Assembly: GCA_012934845.2 (NCBI GenBank)
Contig: WNNJ02001296.1
Location: 1-64,000 of the forward strand
DNA from: Pomphorhynchus laevis
Lineage: Eukaryota > Acanthocephala > Palaeacanthocephala > Echinorhynchida > Pomphorhynchidae
Length of the DNA: 64,000 nt
Direction: 5' to 3'
Below, one piece after another: positions 53,480 to 64,000 of the stretch; position 1 is the first letter of the stretch; every line of letters starts with the position of its first letter. Below the pieces are notes generated by a model. The model worked only from the letters and a program-made list of their open reading frames with translations, was not told the origin of the DNA and made no database searches. The position numbers were made by a program, and so were the translations under genes.

Positions 53480-56400
53480 ATGGCAAATGCGTTCCGGCGC
53501 ACGCTTACATGACACAACAACACAAAATCTAAGTCATGTGTCAAGAGGTGAGGGTAGATAAGGTATTTGAATGTGATAAAAGAGTGAGCGCAGCTGACGT
53601 CGAGAGGAAACTGATTCAAGGCGGGGGAAGTTACGAGAAAAGAGTGGAGACCGTAGTTGTTGGAGTAATTGGGAACGTGGAGTAATAGGGGATAAAGGGA
53701 ACGCATAGATAAAGAGGTGGGGAGCTTGTCGTCTAAGAAAGAGGAGGTTGATGAACGATGGTGAGCCGACGACAGCGATGAGACGAAAAGTGACGAGAAG
53801 AAGGCGGAGTTGGATGCGGATGTGAGTGATATGTAAGGAGAGTTGGACAAGATATGTGGATGTGTGGTCGAAGTGACAGAGACGTATGAGCACACGAATG
53901 ACGGAGTTGATGATTCGTTGTAGGGGTAGGATGATGGATTTTGGAGAATTTACGAAAAGGCTGAGGCAATAATCGATTTTAGGGAAGAGAAGCAATCAAT
54001 GAAGACACATGCAAGAATGGAAGTCGATAAGAGGGTGGATACGGCTGATTTAACTGAAAATTAAATTAGGCAAGCGGACCTTGTCACGGACGAGGGGTTT
54101 AAGGAAATGGTGATCATCGAAATAGAAGCCTAAGAAAGTGGGAGTATGTACTATGGGAAAGATTTATGAGGCAAACGAAACAGGAGAGGAGATATGTTAG
54201 GTTGACGTGATAAGATCCGCATTATTTTGGACTTGCCGCGGTTAAGACCGAGATGAAGATGGGAGAGACGTTTGTAGATAGAAGAAATACAGTTGAAGGC
54301 ATAAATACCGATATCGTGTAGGTAATAGGTTGGTGCATGAGCATAGATAAGGATGTTCAGTCTTAGGTCCCCTAAGACTGAACCTTGTGGGACTTCGCAG
54401 AAAATAAAGATGGGAGGGTAAGATGATGAATTAGAACAATTGCGAAAAGAACGGTCGGATAGATGTGAGTCAAACCATGCTACGAAGGAAGAAAATTCGT
54501 AATCATATAAAGGCGAGAAAAAGGATGGAGTGGTCGACAATGTCTAAGACGGAGGAGAGGTCGAGGGAGATGAGAAAATATATAGAGCCTTGTCACAAGA
54601 AATTAGTAGGTTGTTGTAAACTTTCATGCAGGCGATTTCGGTAGAGTGCTTAGAGCTGAAAGCGGATTGGAAAGGAGGGTACAGATTGGATGAAGAGAGA
54701 TACACGTTGATGTGTATTAAGATGAGGCATTCATAGAGCTTAGAAAGAGTAAGGAGGAGTGAAATGGGGTGATAACTAGAAAGAAGGGAGTTGTCGAGCG
54801 ATTGTTTCTAAAAGAGAGGACGAACGATGGCGGATTTCTATTGTAAAGGGAAGGAAATGGACGAGGTAAACAAGGTGATGAGGAAAGGGATATCGATGAG
54901 CATATGGATTTAAGTATGAGGGTAGTCAGGGGTCGGCAGGTGATATTTTGCAGAGCAAGGACATGAGGGCAGATGAGACTTCTGCAGGTGAGACAGAGAG
55001 AAGATGAAAGAGTTCTTGAAGGATGATGCGATGCGGGGAGAGTGGGATGGTATGGATACGGGAGCAACTTGGATTCTTTGGACAAAAGAAATGACGAATA
55101 ATCATGGGCATTGATGTTGCAAGAAGAAGAGGAATGAGCAATGATTGTGTTAAAAGTATGCAGGAGAGACATAGTTGAATTAAGTGATGATTTTATGCTG
55201 ACGGACGGAGTTGCAGTAGGTACGTAGTAGGTTGAGATGAGACCGGCGAAGAACAAGATGGGAATCAGGGAGATACGGATAGAACGAGCGGATATCACGT
55301 CTGAGAGAGCAGTGATAGACTCGAAAAGCATGACGGAGTCGGCGTTTTGAGAGTAGGCATTGGATGTCGAACCATGAAACACGGCGTGGGTGAGGCTTGA
55401 AAGTTATGAGAATATTGAGAGTGGATGTGAGTTCAAAGTCGAAAAGAAAGGCGAGATGTGAGCAGAGAATGATGTTATTCTGAGAGAGGATAGAGACGAT
55501 TTGAGTAAGGCATAGCGGAGAATAGGGAGATCATGATTTTTCCCAGGGCGACGAAGGATGGTAGATGTGGGAGGCGGGGTAAGGTTTGAATTGAGATGAA
55601 GGGTGACGAGAAGGTGATTAAATAGACCAGAATCAGAGATGGACAGTGAGATGTAGGCAGGAAAATGATCGGGGACAGAGATGATGTCGAGTGCATCGCC
55701 AAGGATATGTGTGGGGGCAGTGGACCCAATGGAATTGGTGGAATAGGGGTGCTCGATGCGGATGTTGAAGTTGCCAAGAACGAGTGAAGGGATGGAGAAC
55801 ACAGAAGTGTCGGACAGAAGGTCATCGAGTTTGGTAAAGAATAAGGAGGTAGGATCAGATGAACTAGGAACCAGAGTGATCGGACTAGAAGAACAACAAG
55901 TAAGCTATTTAAAAGAGTAAGGACTGAAAGGGAAGTGATTTTGCAATGAGACGCGGGGTGATAGGCGAATGCCACAGTGTCGCCATAATTAGAGAATTTA
56001 GAATAAGCCTGCTGAGGGCGCGGGCTTATTCGACTAGTGAGCAACGGACAGAGAACAGATAGCCGATGAAGAGGTAGTCGAAATCAGAGTGCCAAGATTC
56101 GATGAGGTAGAAGAGATCGATTGATTACTTCGTGAAGAGGTTGAGAATTATATTGAATTTATGAAAAATAAATCTAGTGTTGAGAAGGCCGAGACGGAAA
56201 CCGTGCGCAGTGCTGATATGAGCTAGCGGAGAAGACACATAGAGGAGATGGAATTTTTGGTCGAGTAATAATCCTTTAGAGAGGGATGTTTCGCCGTTTT
56301 CCTTGCTACGGCGTTTTTCGATGCGGGCAGAAGAGAGTTGATCGATTTAGGAAGAGGGGTGATCGGGAAAATGCGAGTGGCTGAAGCGAGCATTAGTTTA

Positions 56401-57092
56401 AATCGTTGGGAGAGGACAGAGGATGCGTGAGAGCGAAGCTTGAATAAAATTTTCAGGAAAGAGGCTTAGAAGGATTAGATTGAGAAGATTTGTTAAGGCG
56501 GATTAATGCGACAGGTGAGATGTCGTTGATAAAGTATGGTTTATCCGCATGAACAAGAGACGAGAGGATGTATCTAAAGGCGGAAACATTGTGGTCGAGA
56601 CATGCTTGTGGAGATGAGGAGATGGAATAAGTGATATAGGTGACGATGACGCAACGATCGAGAATAGAAAAGCGTTTCCGGGAAGGAAGACGAGTTACGT
56701 GAGTAGGTGAGGCCACGAGAGGAGAGCTGGGAGTTGAGGATATGGAGGGAGTATGTTCGACAGCGGGAGACAAAGAGTACATGAATAATACTGAGGGTAA
56801 CAAGCGATGCAAGGAAATGTTATGAATGGAAGGATTGTGGAGGTTGGAGAAAGTTATTTTGATTGATATATGTAGGTTATTGAGAAACGAGACAAAATGG
56901 ACGGAACGAGGTGCCGAATAGTAAAAATTACATGTAATGGGAAGTGTATATGGTGACAAGATCAGTGGGTGGAGAAAAGATATCGGAAACGGCGGATATG
57001 ACATATTAACCACGTTTTGGTGGTTGATATATGCCGAGGGAGAGGCCACGGATGAGTTTGTTGGCACACAAAAATGAACTACCACACGCCAT
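53480..57092 (-). mobile_element. CR1/L2-like retrotransposon, longest copy in the window
   Basis: Runs from a presumed ORF1 at 57085 to the conserved 3' hairpin and T-rich flank at 53464-53504. ORF2 pieces are found in order: LVLGNFNIRIEHP and ILGDALDIISVPDHF (55640-55790), SWFDIQCLLSKRRLRHAFRV (near 55300-55380), RT early region SAIVRPL (about 54830), CEVPQGSVLGDLRLNIL (54340-54390), and thumb/C-terminal region LQRIINSVIRVLIRLCHFDH (53870-53940) through QFPLDVSCAHSFITFKY (53560-53610). The DD active-site region is not clearly intact. Many frame breaks exist. This copy shows the order of parts from which the shorter copies at 0.3, 8.9, 16.0 and 19.4 kb can be understood. Confidence 0.82.
56453..57085 (-). 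CDS. Probable ORF1 of the CR1/L2-like element
   Basis: 210 codons beginning MVVHFCVPTNSSVASPSAYI. The protein is rich in S, P, H and I, with no recognisable zinc finger or RRM. Its position, immediately upstream of the endonuclease region of the same copy, is the only reason to call it ORF1. An ATG a few codons upstream (about 57091) may be the true start. Confidence 0.4.
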   Translation of the reverse strand: MVVHFCVPTNSSVASPSAYINHQNVVNMSYPPFPISFLHPLILSPYTLPITCNFYYSAPRSVHFVSFLNNLHISIKITFSNLHNPSIHNISLHRLLPSVLFMYSLSPAVEHTPSISSTPSSPLVASPTHVTRLPSRKRFSILDRCVIVTYITYSISSSPQACLDHNVSAFRYILSSLVHADKPYFINDISPVALIRLNKSSQSNPSKPLS

Positions 57093-57404
57093 TATATATT
57101 CTACATTAAAAAAAAAACAAAAATATATTTCTGCAATTTAACACTCGAAAAGGTGGTGAAAGCAGAAACACTTTTTAAACAAAAAGTGTTCTAAAAAGGT
57201 GATTAGAACTAAACATTTAATCCCTCTCAATCGCCTCCAGATTTTGCATTACTTTCACTAAATCACTAGCACGAAGACCCGCAGGATCCATCACTAAATT
57301 CGTTGTATAATTTTGAGAAACTGCGCAAATGAGAGTTTATTTGAAAAAATCAACAAATATTTCGGAGAACGTACTAGTACTCCTTCCTCAGTCCATTTGC
57401 AAGG
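57093..57404. other. Spacer and Penelope-like end motif
   Basis: At about 57345-57395, aatatttcggagaacgtact followed by agtactccttcctcagt has the same layout as the palindrome arms at 15350-15390 (aatatttcg, a short hairpin, tcctcag). It may be a Penelope-like terminus on the - strand. No gene. Confidence 0.45.
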
Positions 57405-57740
57405 ATAAGCCCATGCTACCACGTTAGCAAATTCTCGGAAATGCCTATTTTATATATAGGCATTTCCGAGATTATATATCTCGGAAATAATTATAATCTT
57501 ATATCAATAATTATAATTATATCAATAATTATAATCTTATATCACAGCTGCCTTGTGATATATATCACAAGCTGAAACGGCTGATGGTAGTTCACTCTAC
57601 TGATGAGTGCTGCCGGTTACCATCAGCTCGTCTAGGAATGATAAGTAAGTATGTCATGCATGCAATCGAACTCCGGTTTTTGGCAACATCTACAATTATG
57701 AAACTGAAGCTTATTAGCTCCCGGAGCACAGTTTAACACA
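57405..57740. repeat. Terminal-repeat-like unit, copy 1
   Basis: Begins gcccatgctaccacgttagc and ends near cccggagcacagttt. It carries ctgatggta...ttaccatcag (a 10-bp stem), the ctactgatgagtgctgccgg loop and gtatgtcatgcatgcaatcg. An extra ~115-bp segment made of a 15-bp perfect hairpin (57433-57471) and ataattataatctta repeats is inserted relative to copy 2. Confidence 0.8.
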
Positions 57741-57867
57741 GTCAAATATAGAATTATAAAAATGTATCCTCCGAAGGATCCTGTGAGAAAGCAAGCAACG
57801 ACAGCAAGTGAAATTCCTGCCGAATAAAATTAGGATGGTCCGGAAAGCACATGGTTAGTTTAAGGAG

Positions 57868-58105
57868 GCTATGCCCATGCTACCACGTTAGCAAATTCTC
57901 GGAAATGCCTATTTAATATATCACAAGTCAGCCGAAACGACTGGTGGTAGTTCACCCTACTGATGAGTGCTGCCGGCTACCATCAGCTCGTCTAGGAATG
58001 ATAAGTAAGTATGTCATGCATGCAATCGAACTCCGGCTTTTGGCAACAACTACAATTATGAAACTGAAGCTTATTAGCTCCCGGAGCACAGTTTTACACA
58101 GACAG
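57868..58105. repeat. Terminal-repeat-like unit, copy 2
   Basis: Direct repeat of copy 1, about 95% alike over the shared parts by eye, without the hairpin insert. The distance between units is about 450 bp. The layout resembles the tandem pLTRs of Penelope-like elements, though no RT lies between. Confidence 0.75.
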
Positions 58106-58974
58106 ATATAAAATTATAATTATATATAAAGAGGGCACTGAAGAAGGATCAACATAGATCCGAATGCTTAATTGACTGAGGCTTACTCTCTTTACCATAT
58201 CGAATATATGTGCGGACTATCCTTAAACACTAGGCATAGGTTGTTGCTGAATTGTCGCTGCACTCGTTGGATCCTTAATGTATACGGCATGTATAATAGT
58301 AGTGCACAGATGTGCAGAGTAAACAACGGTCCAGGATTCCTTACGAAATTTGTCATTTATATAAAATGGTCTTGCTTAATGGAATAATATAATGGACTTT
58401 GATTCACTACTTTCAGCCACCATGTCACTTCTAAACGACGACTTTAGCATTGACATCATGGAGTACTCGGCAACACTCATCAGTAGAATGAAGTACCTAT
58501 TGGTCGTTTCGGTTGCCTGTGTGACATTGTGAATGAAAGTGCTTTCGACAAGTTCCTGTGGCTTTATTTGTGCATATATGGTAATGTTGGATCATTAACT
58601 CAGCCTTATACAAATGGATTATGAAATTACGATAGCAAATGAGTTTAACTTATTAAATGAACTTTTAATAAAATGTTTAACTTATTAACAAATTTAACAT
58701 AAATTTTTGTCTATTAATCTTTAGCTATTTTATTATTGGTTAAAATCTTATGACTGGTTAAAATCTTTTGGTTATTAAAATTCACAAAAAGTTTGTGAGA
58801 TTAAGAAAGAAAAGTTGTGTTCAAGCTAATTACAATTGGAACAATGTGAAAAGAAGGTCAACAAGAACTGATATATTAAAAACATTTTATCGAACCGACG
58901 AATCGACGTACCGAAACGAACATAGATAAATAATATACAAATTATCAAAACGATCAATCGAATGAACGAGCAAC
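58106..58974. other. Spacer with an unrecognised 71-codon frame
   Basis: A frame at 58172-58387 (+) has no known domain. 58620-58760 has duplicated ttaacttatta and tggttaaaatctt words. Sequence from about 58850 may be the 5' UTR of the next element. Confidence 0.3.
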
Positions 58975-61900
58975 ACTGCATCCTGACTCTACACGACCAA
59001 TTGAGTTTATCAAGTACAGTGCACTAAAAATTAACGTAATTTCGAACATGACAACAGCTTATGCACAATGCGGCGTGTGCTTTCGGCAGTTCCAAATTAC
59101 TTATGCCGGCTTGTTGAGAAAGCACGGAGGAAGGGTTGGCTGTCCTGGTCGGGGAACGCTCCCAAAAACATTTAACGTAATCCAATGCCCTAATGTCCCG
59201 AATCAGAAGGAGCTAATCGTGACCGACCGTGTGTCGCTTCTAGATTTGGCGCTTGACCTCTTGAACAACAACGTCCGTTTGCTTAGAGGAATTCCTCGCT
59301 CAGCTCGTTCGGTTGTCGCCAGCAAACTTTCTGAACTTATCACAGCGGTTGCGTCCAATCCGTCAAACTCAGACGCCTGGTCCATGCTTCTAGCCTTTCC
59401 GAAAACGGTACTTCGCGTTCCCGACCGTCTTAATGAGCTCAAGGTACCGAGTAGTCTTTTTTCACAAGTTAAACAGCGCTGTGTGGAATATCTGATCGAT
59501 GACATCCGCCCTGCAACTTAGTTCAGCGTTGTGAGGAACATCAGCTGGAGTCCAGGTGACGTCGCTTTTCAAGACGACTCTGACGACTTATTAAGAAGAC
59601 GGGTCTCAGAAAAGATAAAGACGGCGATATTATCGGAGCAATTCGTCTGGCAAGTAGTTCTGAGCCATTTCTGCCCCAGAGTTGCGAAACGCTGGAGAAA
59701 CTCCGACAGTTACACCCTAGGCAAACTACAATTTTCCGAAACACTGAAGTTATGTCATCTTGTCCACACATCATGACAAACCAGTTGGTAGTGACATCTT
59801 TGGGGTCTTGTCATACATTCGTTCTTTTTCGAGAGATTCTGCGGGCGGTGTCAACGGGCTCTGTCCTCTGCACTTGTTGGACCTTATTGGACCCTCGAGC
59901 TACGCAGCTGGCGGTCGCCTGGTAGCGTCATTGGTGTCTTTCTCGAACACTATTCTATCTGGAAACGTTCACCCCGCAATTCGTCCATTTTTCGGTGCTC
60001 GATTGTTAGCCTTCTGAAAGAAGTGTGGGATGTTCGACCAATCGCCATCGGTTGTACGCTGCGCTGCCTGATCGCTAAACTAGCAAGTCAGTACGCTCGT
60101 GACATACTGCTGAATGCGTTCCTTCCTCATAAGCTATGAGTTGGCGTCACAAGGGGAGCCAAAGCTGCAGTTCACGCCGGGAGGTCCTTCTTGAAATCTT
60201 GTTTACACCAGGATACGGCAATTATAAAGATAGATTTTCATAATGCTTTTAATAGTGTCGATCGCGGCTTCATGTTGAGATGTGTCAATCAGAGTCTACC
60301 AAGTTTATCGTCTTTCGTCAACGAATGCTACCTGGAATCAAGCAACCTGTACTTTGGCAAAAATGTGGTTACACTCATCAGTCGGCATGCAGCAGGGCGT
60401 TTCCTTTGGACCAACGTTATTCGCGTTGGCAGTGCACGACATGGCCAAGTCCACAAAAATTCCTTTGTCCATTTGATACCTCAACGACTGCACTCTCGGT
60501 GGCAACGTTGATCTTCTTGTTGCCGACATCGATTTTATCAATAACTCCGCGGTGTTGGTTAATCTCCGCCTAAATCCGGCAAAATCAGAAATTATATCTA
60601 CAGACCTAAACGTGATTCAGAGGCTTTCATATATGTTACCGGAAGCCAGAGTAGTCGCTCCAATCAGTACTACTCTCTTGGGCGCCCCAATTGGAGATGT
60701 AACCTCTGTTGATTCTGCTTTGGAAGAATCCATTCATAAGCTTCAACAGCTCCGCTCTCGCCTGCTGAAATCGTCCAGACACGACGCTATTTTCCTGCTA
60801 CGAAACGCATTTAACATCCCACGATTAAATTATCTACTCCGGTGCGCACAATGTTTCCTAAGCAATGTACATGGGCATTACGACGTAGAGCTTTGCGAGA
60901 CATTACAGAAAATCCTCAACTTGCCTATCGACGATTCTGCATGGCTCTAGTCTCCTCTACAGGTTAAGATTGGCGGATTGAGCATCTCAACATGCACAGA
61001 CATGTCCATTCCGGCTTTCAGTTCCTCGGTTTCGGTATCCCAACAACTAGTATCTCAAATTCCTGTGCGATGCCAGATTATAAGACTGTGATTTCGGGGC
61101 AAGTGAAGACTTCGCCGATGTAGCTCTTGAGTGGTCCGCGTTTACCGGGTTGTAGTGACCAGCGGTTAAAGAACACCAGAAACATTGGACAGATCCTATT
61201 TATTCGATCAAACAAGCAACTCTTATGAACTCAGCGACCACTACCGAGGCCCGCGTTAGGCTGTTAGCAGTGAGTAGCGCTCACGCTGGTGATATCTTGA
61301 ACGCCATTCCCGTTAGCTCAATAGGCGCTCGCCTGGATGACGCTAGCATCACAGTAGCCGTCGCAATCTGATTGGGAATCCGGTTTTGTGGTCCGTATCG
61401 GTGCATCTGCGGAAAGGAAGTTGATAACGTGTCGACTCACGGGCTGGACTGTTGCCCGATCAAAGTCTCGACATTCCCGTCATGCCGACGCTAACAATCT
61501 ACTAAAGAAGGCATTGACGTCCGTTGGCTTCCCTTCGTGTTTGGAGCCTACAGGAGTCTGCAGGGTTGACGGCAGAAGACCTGACGGTGGAACTCTGATT
61601 CCCTGGTCGTCAGGTAAACTGCTACTGCGGGACTTCACATGTGTAGATACCACAACACCCAGCAACCTTAGCAGTTCGTTATATAGCGCGGCTAGTGTGG
61701 CAAAGAATGCCGAAACTAAGAAAGTCCACAAATATGCTTACATTGACATCCGCCAATATATATTTTCAGACCAGTGGCAATTAAAAGCACAGGGAGCGAT
61801 CGGGCCAGTATCTCACACGTTTCTTCATAAACTTGGCACACGATTAATCCGGGCAACTTCCGAACCCCGAGCCCGTGCTTTCCTGTTACAACGGATCAGC

Positions 61901-62050
61901 GTGGCCGTTCAGCGGGGAAAATCAGCATGCATAATGAAGAGCATGATCGGAGAAGGGTCATCAATGCTGCTTCCGTGATAAGTAGTAACGTGGTATTTCC
62001 GTATCTACGTCGGCTCGGCATGAAGTTATCAAGACAGCACGACATTTATA
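58975..62050 (+). pseudogene. RLE-type retrotransposon (second family), longest copy
   Basis: Starts with a 157-codon frame (59048-59521) whose N-terminus has CGVCFRQFQ ... RKHGGRVGC, a CCHC-like zinc finger. Then come a block at 59531-59640, the RT start (RDSAGGVNGLCPLHLLDLIG, 59840-59900), IKIDFHNAFNSVDRG (60220-60265), GMQQGVSFGPTLFALAVHD (60385-60440), thumb AFNIPRLNYLLRCAQC (60805-60860), and the C-terminal endonuclease region CRLTGWT, RHSRHADANNLLKKAL, EPTGVCRVDGRRPDGGTLIP, DFTCVDTT and AQGAIGPVSH to 61978. The D-D of RT is not visible in the broken frame near 60520. Stops and frameshifts occur about ten times. The restriction-like endonuclease (RPDG, then D.TCVDT) identifies the type. 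Confidence 0.85.
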
Positions 62051-62760
62051 AAAATTGACTTTTATTATTCGTATTTCAGTTTTTACGAGCTTCATTGATT
62101 TCGTTAAAATACATGTAAAAAATCAGGCCGATATTCGTTCATGTAAAACACTTGTTCAGTGTGCAATGCATTTGCTGATCTGCAAATAGACTTAAATGTA
62201 TCTTGAAGAGATCTAGGTGGGCCCTGAAACTGGGTCAGCATCTGTTATTAAATAGGAAAACCCAAGTACGCCTATGGAGTACTTGGGCTATCTTGGGATT
62301 AGTATTATTTTCGAAAAGACGCCCCCTAAGCAAAGACTAAGGTTTCTCAAGCTCCTCATCTCGAGATTACTGAGCATACTCCGCCTCTATTGGATTCTTC
62401 GGGGAGGGGAGAAAACCACGGATGATTCAGTCGGATAGCGGCGTGTTGGATTGGCTGGATGGCTCAGATTTCGCTGGACCTAAGGCCGTATAATTGGAGA
62501 AGACGACTGACTGTTAGATCAGATTGTTTTTTACGATAATTCTTCTTTTTCTCTGCATGTTTCTTTTTTTAATTTTTTATCGGTTATATAGTTTTTAAAG
62601 AAAATCTTAATTATTATTTGATCAAAAATACAATAAGTTGTTAACAAAACCCTTATTATTAAATACAATACATTTGTTTTGTCCTAATTAATTGTATTTT
62701 TGTCCAAACTAAAATTTGGAAAAATGTTTTCAAAATGTAACATCGGTGCTTCAGAGTAAA
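62051..62760. other. Spacer after RLE copy
   Basis: No gene. A hairpin cccaagtac/gtacttggg lies at 62261-62288, and G+C is higher at 62200-62480, without a recognised product. It may be a 3' UTR or unrelated repeat. Confidence 0.35.
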
Positions 62761-62769
62761 ACTCGATAA

Positions 62770-64000
62770 TGCAAATTCCAGCTAAAACAACTGTAATTAA
62801 CGAAGTGAGTGGAGTTATTCTTCAAATTAAATCTCAAACCCGGAGGGGGAACTCCATCTGTGCCAAAATCGGTCAATGTAGTCTGCATTAAACTCCTCGA
62901 ACCATTTGAAAAGCCGAATAAATTCAGAGTTCTTAAGGCGATTCTCAGTACTTTACAAGAAAAGAGTATTATTTAACTCGATTAAATATTTCGAGGCAGA
63001 GGTGAGTATATCTTTCTGCAACTCTGACCTAACTGTGACGTATATGAAATTCTTCAAGAAGAGATTTTCAGATATTGGTACGATATCTTTTAAGCATATT
63101 CAGGCTTTCATGAAAATTACCAATATTCCGTCCTTTCTGTCTGATGACGATGTACAAGCCCCGGAAAGGGAATATCACGTGACTAATCTTCGATTTATCA
63201 CGGGAAAAACGACATTCCTATACCGGTGGCCTTATGTTCCACATCAGTAGACGAGGCTGAATGTCTTCCCAATTCCTCCTGTAACACCTTCTTGGGGCAT
63301 AACTTATCATTCACATTATTAGTTACTGATTCACTGACTTACCCGCATTGTAATAACTGCCAACAAACGAGGCATTGGGCATCAGGATGCAATCTCCCCG
63401 TACATGTTGGATATGTGAAACTCCCGAAAAGCATTCCGGGAAAAGCGATAAGCTTTCGCACTGTTCGAATTGTGGAGGGGAGCACCCCTCATGGTCATGG
63501 CAATGCAGCGTTTATGAAAGTTATAAAAAGCGCCATTGTGGGCTTCCGCCAAACCGGTCAACTTCGATGATGCTTGTTCTTCCAACATTAGAATGACTAA
63601 CAATAGAATTACGGACTTAGACATTTTTAAAGCTTATTGATAGCGCATGCATATATGGAAAAATGCAAGCATTAATTCAAGACTTACTGTCTAAGTTTGA
63701 AGAGTTGCAAAATCCACCTGCAGCAACTGCAAAGACTACAACTAAAAAGTTACCAATTATAGAAGCGCCTCGATGCAAAGCTTATTATTTCTCAAATTTG
63801 CAAGGAAATATAAAGTTTGGAAAGCCTCACCTTCCGATGTAGCCGACATCAACATCAGCCGTAGAATATTTTTACCTATAAAAAATCGTTTTAATGTCCA
63901 AAAGACCTGTGGTCCATTTCGATTCAACATTCCTTCATTTCTATCAACGAAAATGCGCTTGCGCGTAGAATCTGGGACCAATTAAGTAGACCACCGAATT
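62770..64000 (+). pseudogene. ORF1 (gag-like) of an R1/I/Jockey-type retrotransposon, cut by the window
   Basis: Broken frames carry ISFKHIQAFMKITNIPSFLS (63090-63145) and then three zinc knuckles in the order expected for such ORF1 proteins: C-x2-C-x4-H-x4-C (CNNCQQTRHWASGC, 63350-63391), CWICETPE (63400-63423) and C-x2-C-x3-H-x6-C (CSNCGGEHPSWSWQC, 63462-63506). Downstream frames (63661-63985) include FNVQKTCGPFRFN and may be the end of ORF1. Frame changes near 63230 and 63390 show decay. ORF2 would be beyond the window. Confidence 0.7.

Noticed and set aside
57575..57630. Hammerhead ribozyme, from ctgatgag and gaaac words
   Set aside because: The gaaac comes before ctgatgag and only about 20 nt separate them, so stems I and III cannot both form; no gaaac follows at stem II distance on either strand. 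Kept only as a loose possibility in the findings.

Overview
This window is eukaryotic DNA from an invertebrate animal with a very AT-rich, transposon-packed genome. Short exons have GT/AG splice borders, one gene has an AATAAA polyadenylation signal, and non-LTR and LTR retrotransposons of animal types are nested in one another. There is no prokaryotic gene organisation and no rRNA, tRNA or CRISPR locus that I can support. The mix of CR1/L2-like, RTE, RLE-type (R2/NeSL-like), R1/I-like, Ty3/gypsy and Penelope-like sequences would suit an arthropod, but the species cannot be fixed from sequence alone.

Host genes are few. A C2H2 zinc-finger gene on the + strand is spread over small exons at 2609-2725, 4443-4519, 6376-6481 and 6536-6618, with a probable last exon at 8246-8351. 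Its introns hold AT-rich DNA, a dispersed repeat and an RTE fragment. A single-exon ankyrin gene at 17360-18736 looks like an ANKRD13 (ANKRD13C-type) homologue and keeps an intact 458-codon frame between dead transposons.

Region by region. 0.3-1.7 kb is a broken CR1/L2-like copy. 2.6-8.4 kb is the zinc-finger gene. 8.4-8.75 kb is a 27-bp tandem array. 8.9-10.8 kb is a CR1/L2-like copy with an internal inversion. 11.3-15.3 kb holds two CR1/Jockey-like fragments followed by a large palindrome. 16.0-16.5 kb is a CR1/L2-like 3' end, then the ankyrin gene. 19.4-20.5 kb has two more CR1/L2-like 3' ends, and 20.5-22.6 kb a decayed RTE element. 22.7-34.2 kb is a Ty3/gypsy element split by about 8 kb of nested insertion: a nearly intact CR1/Jockey-like element (24.3-28.8 kb) placed tail-to-tail with an RLE-type element (28.8-32.3 kb). 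34.2-39.8 kb is another CR1/Jockey-like element interrupted by a Ty3/gypsy-type element (35509-39456) with 98-bp LTRs and an intact 1234-codon gag-pol. 39.9-42.0 kb has two tandem arrays around a CR1/Jockey-like RT. 43.8-47.8 kb mixes dispersed repeats, an RLE-type pseudogene and an unusual RT fragment. 47.8-53.4 kb is gene-poor and includes a 0.9-kb TIR element. 53.5-57.1 kb is the longest CR1/L2-like copy. 57.3-58.1 kb has Penelope-like terminal repeats. 59-62 kb is an RLE-type pseudogene, and 62.8-64 kb the ORF1 of an R1/I/Jockey-like element that runs out of the window.

The most notable observations are as follows. The intact LTR element carries, just inside its 5' LTR, 14 nt that are perfectly complementary to its own LTR, which suggests Tf1-like self-priming. 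Its insertion can be reconstructed in frame with a TATC target duplication and a 6-bp fold-back filler. A 3'-terminal hairpin is conserved in four CR1/L2-like copies. The RLE element is broken by a single stop codon. The ANKRD13-like gene is intronless. Perfect fold-back palindromes recur along the window.
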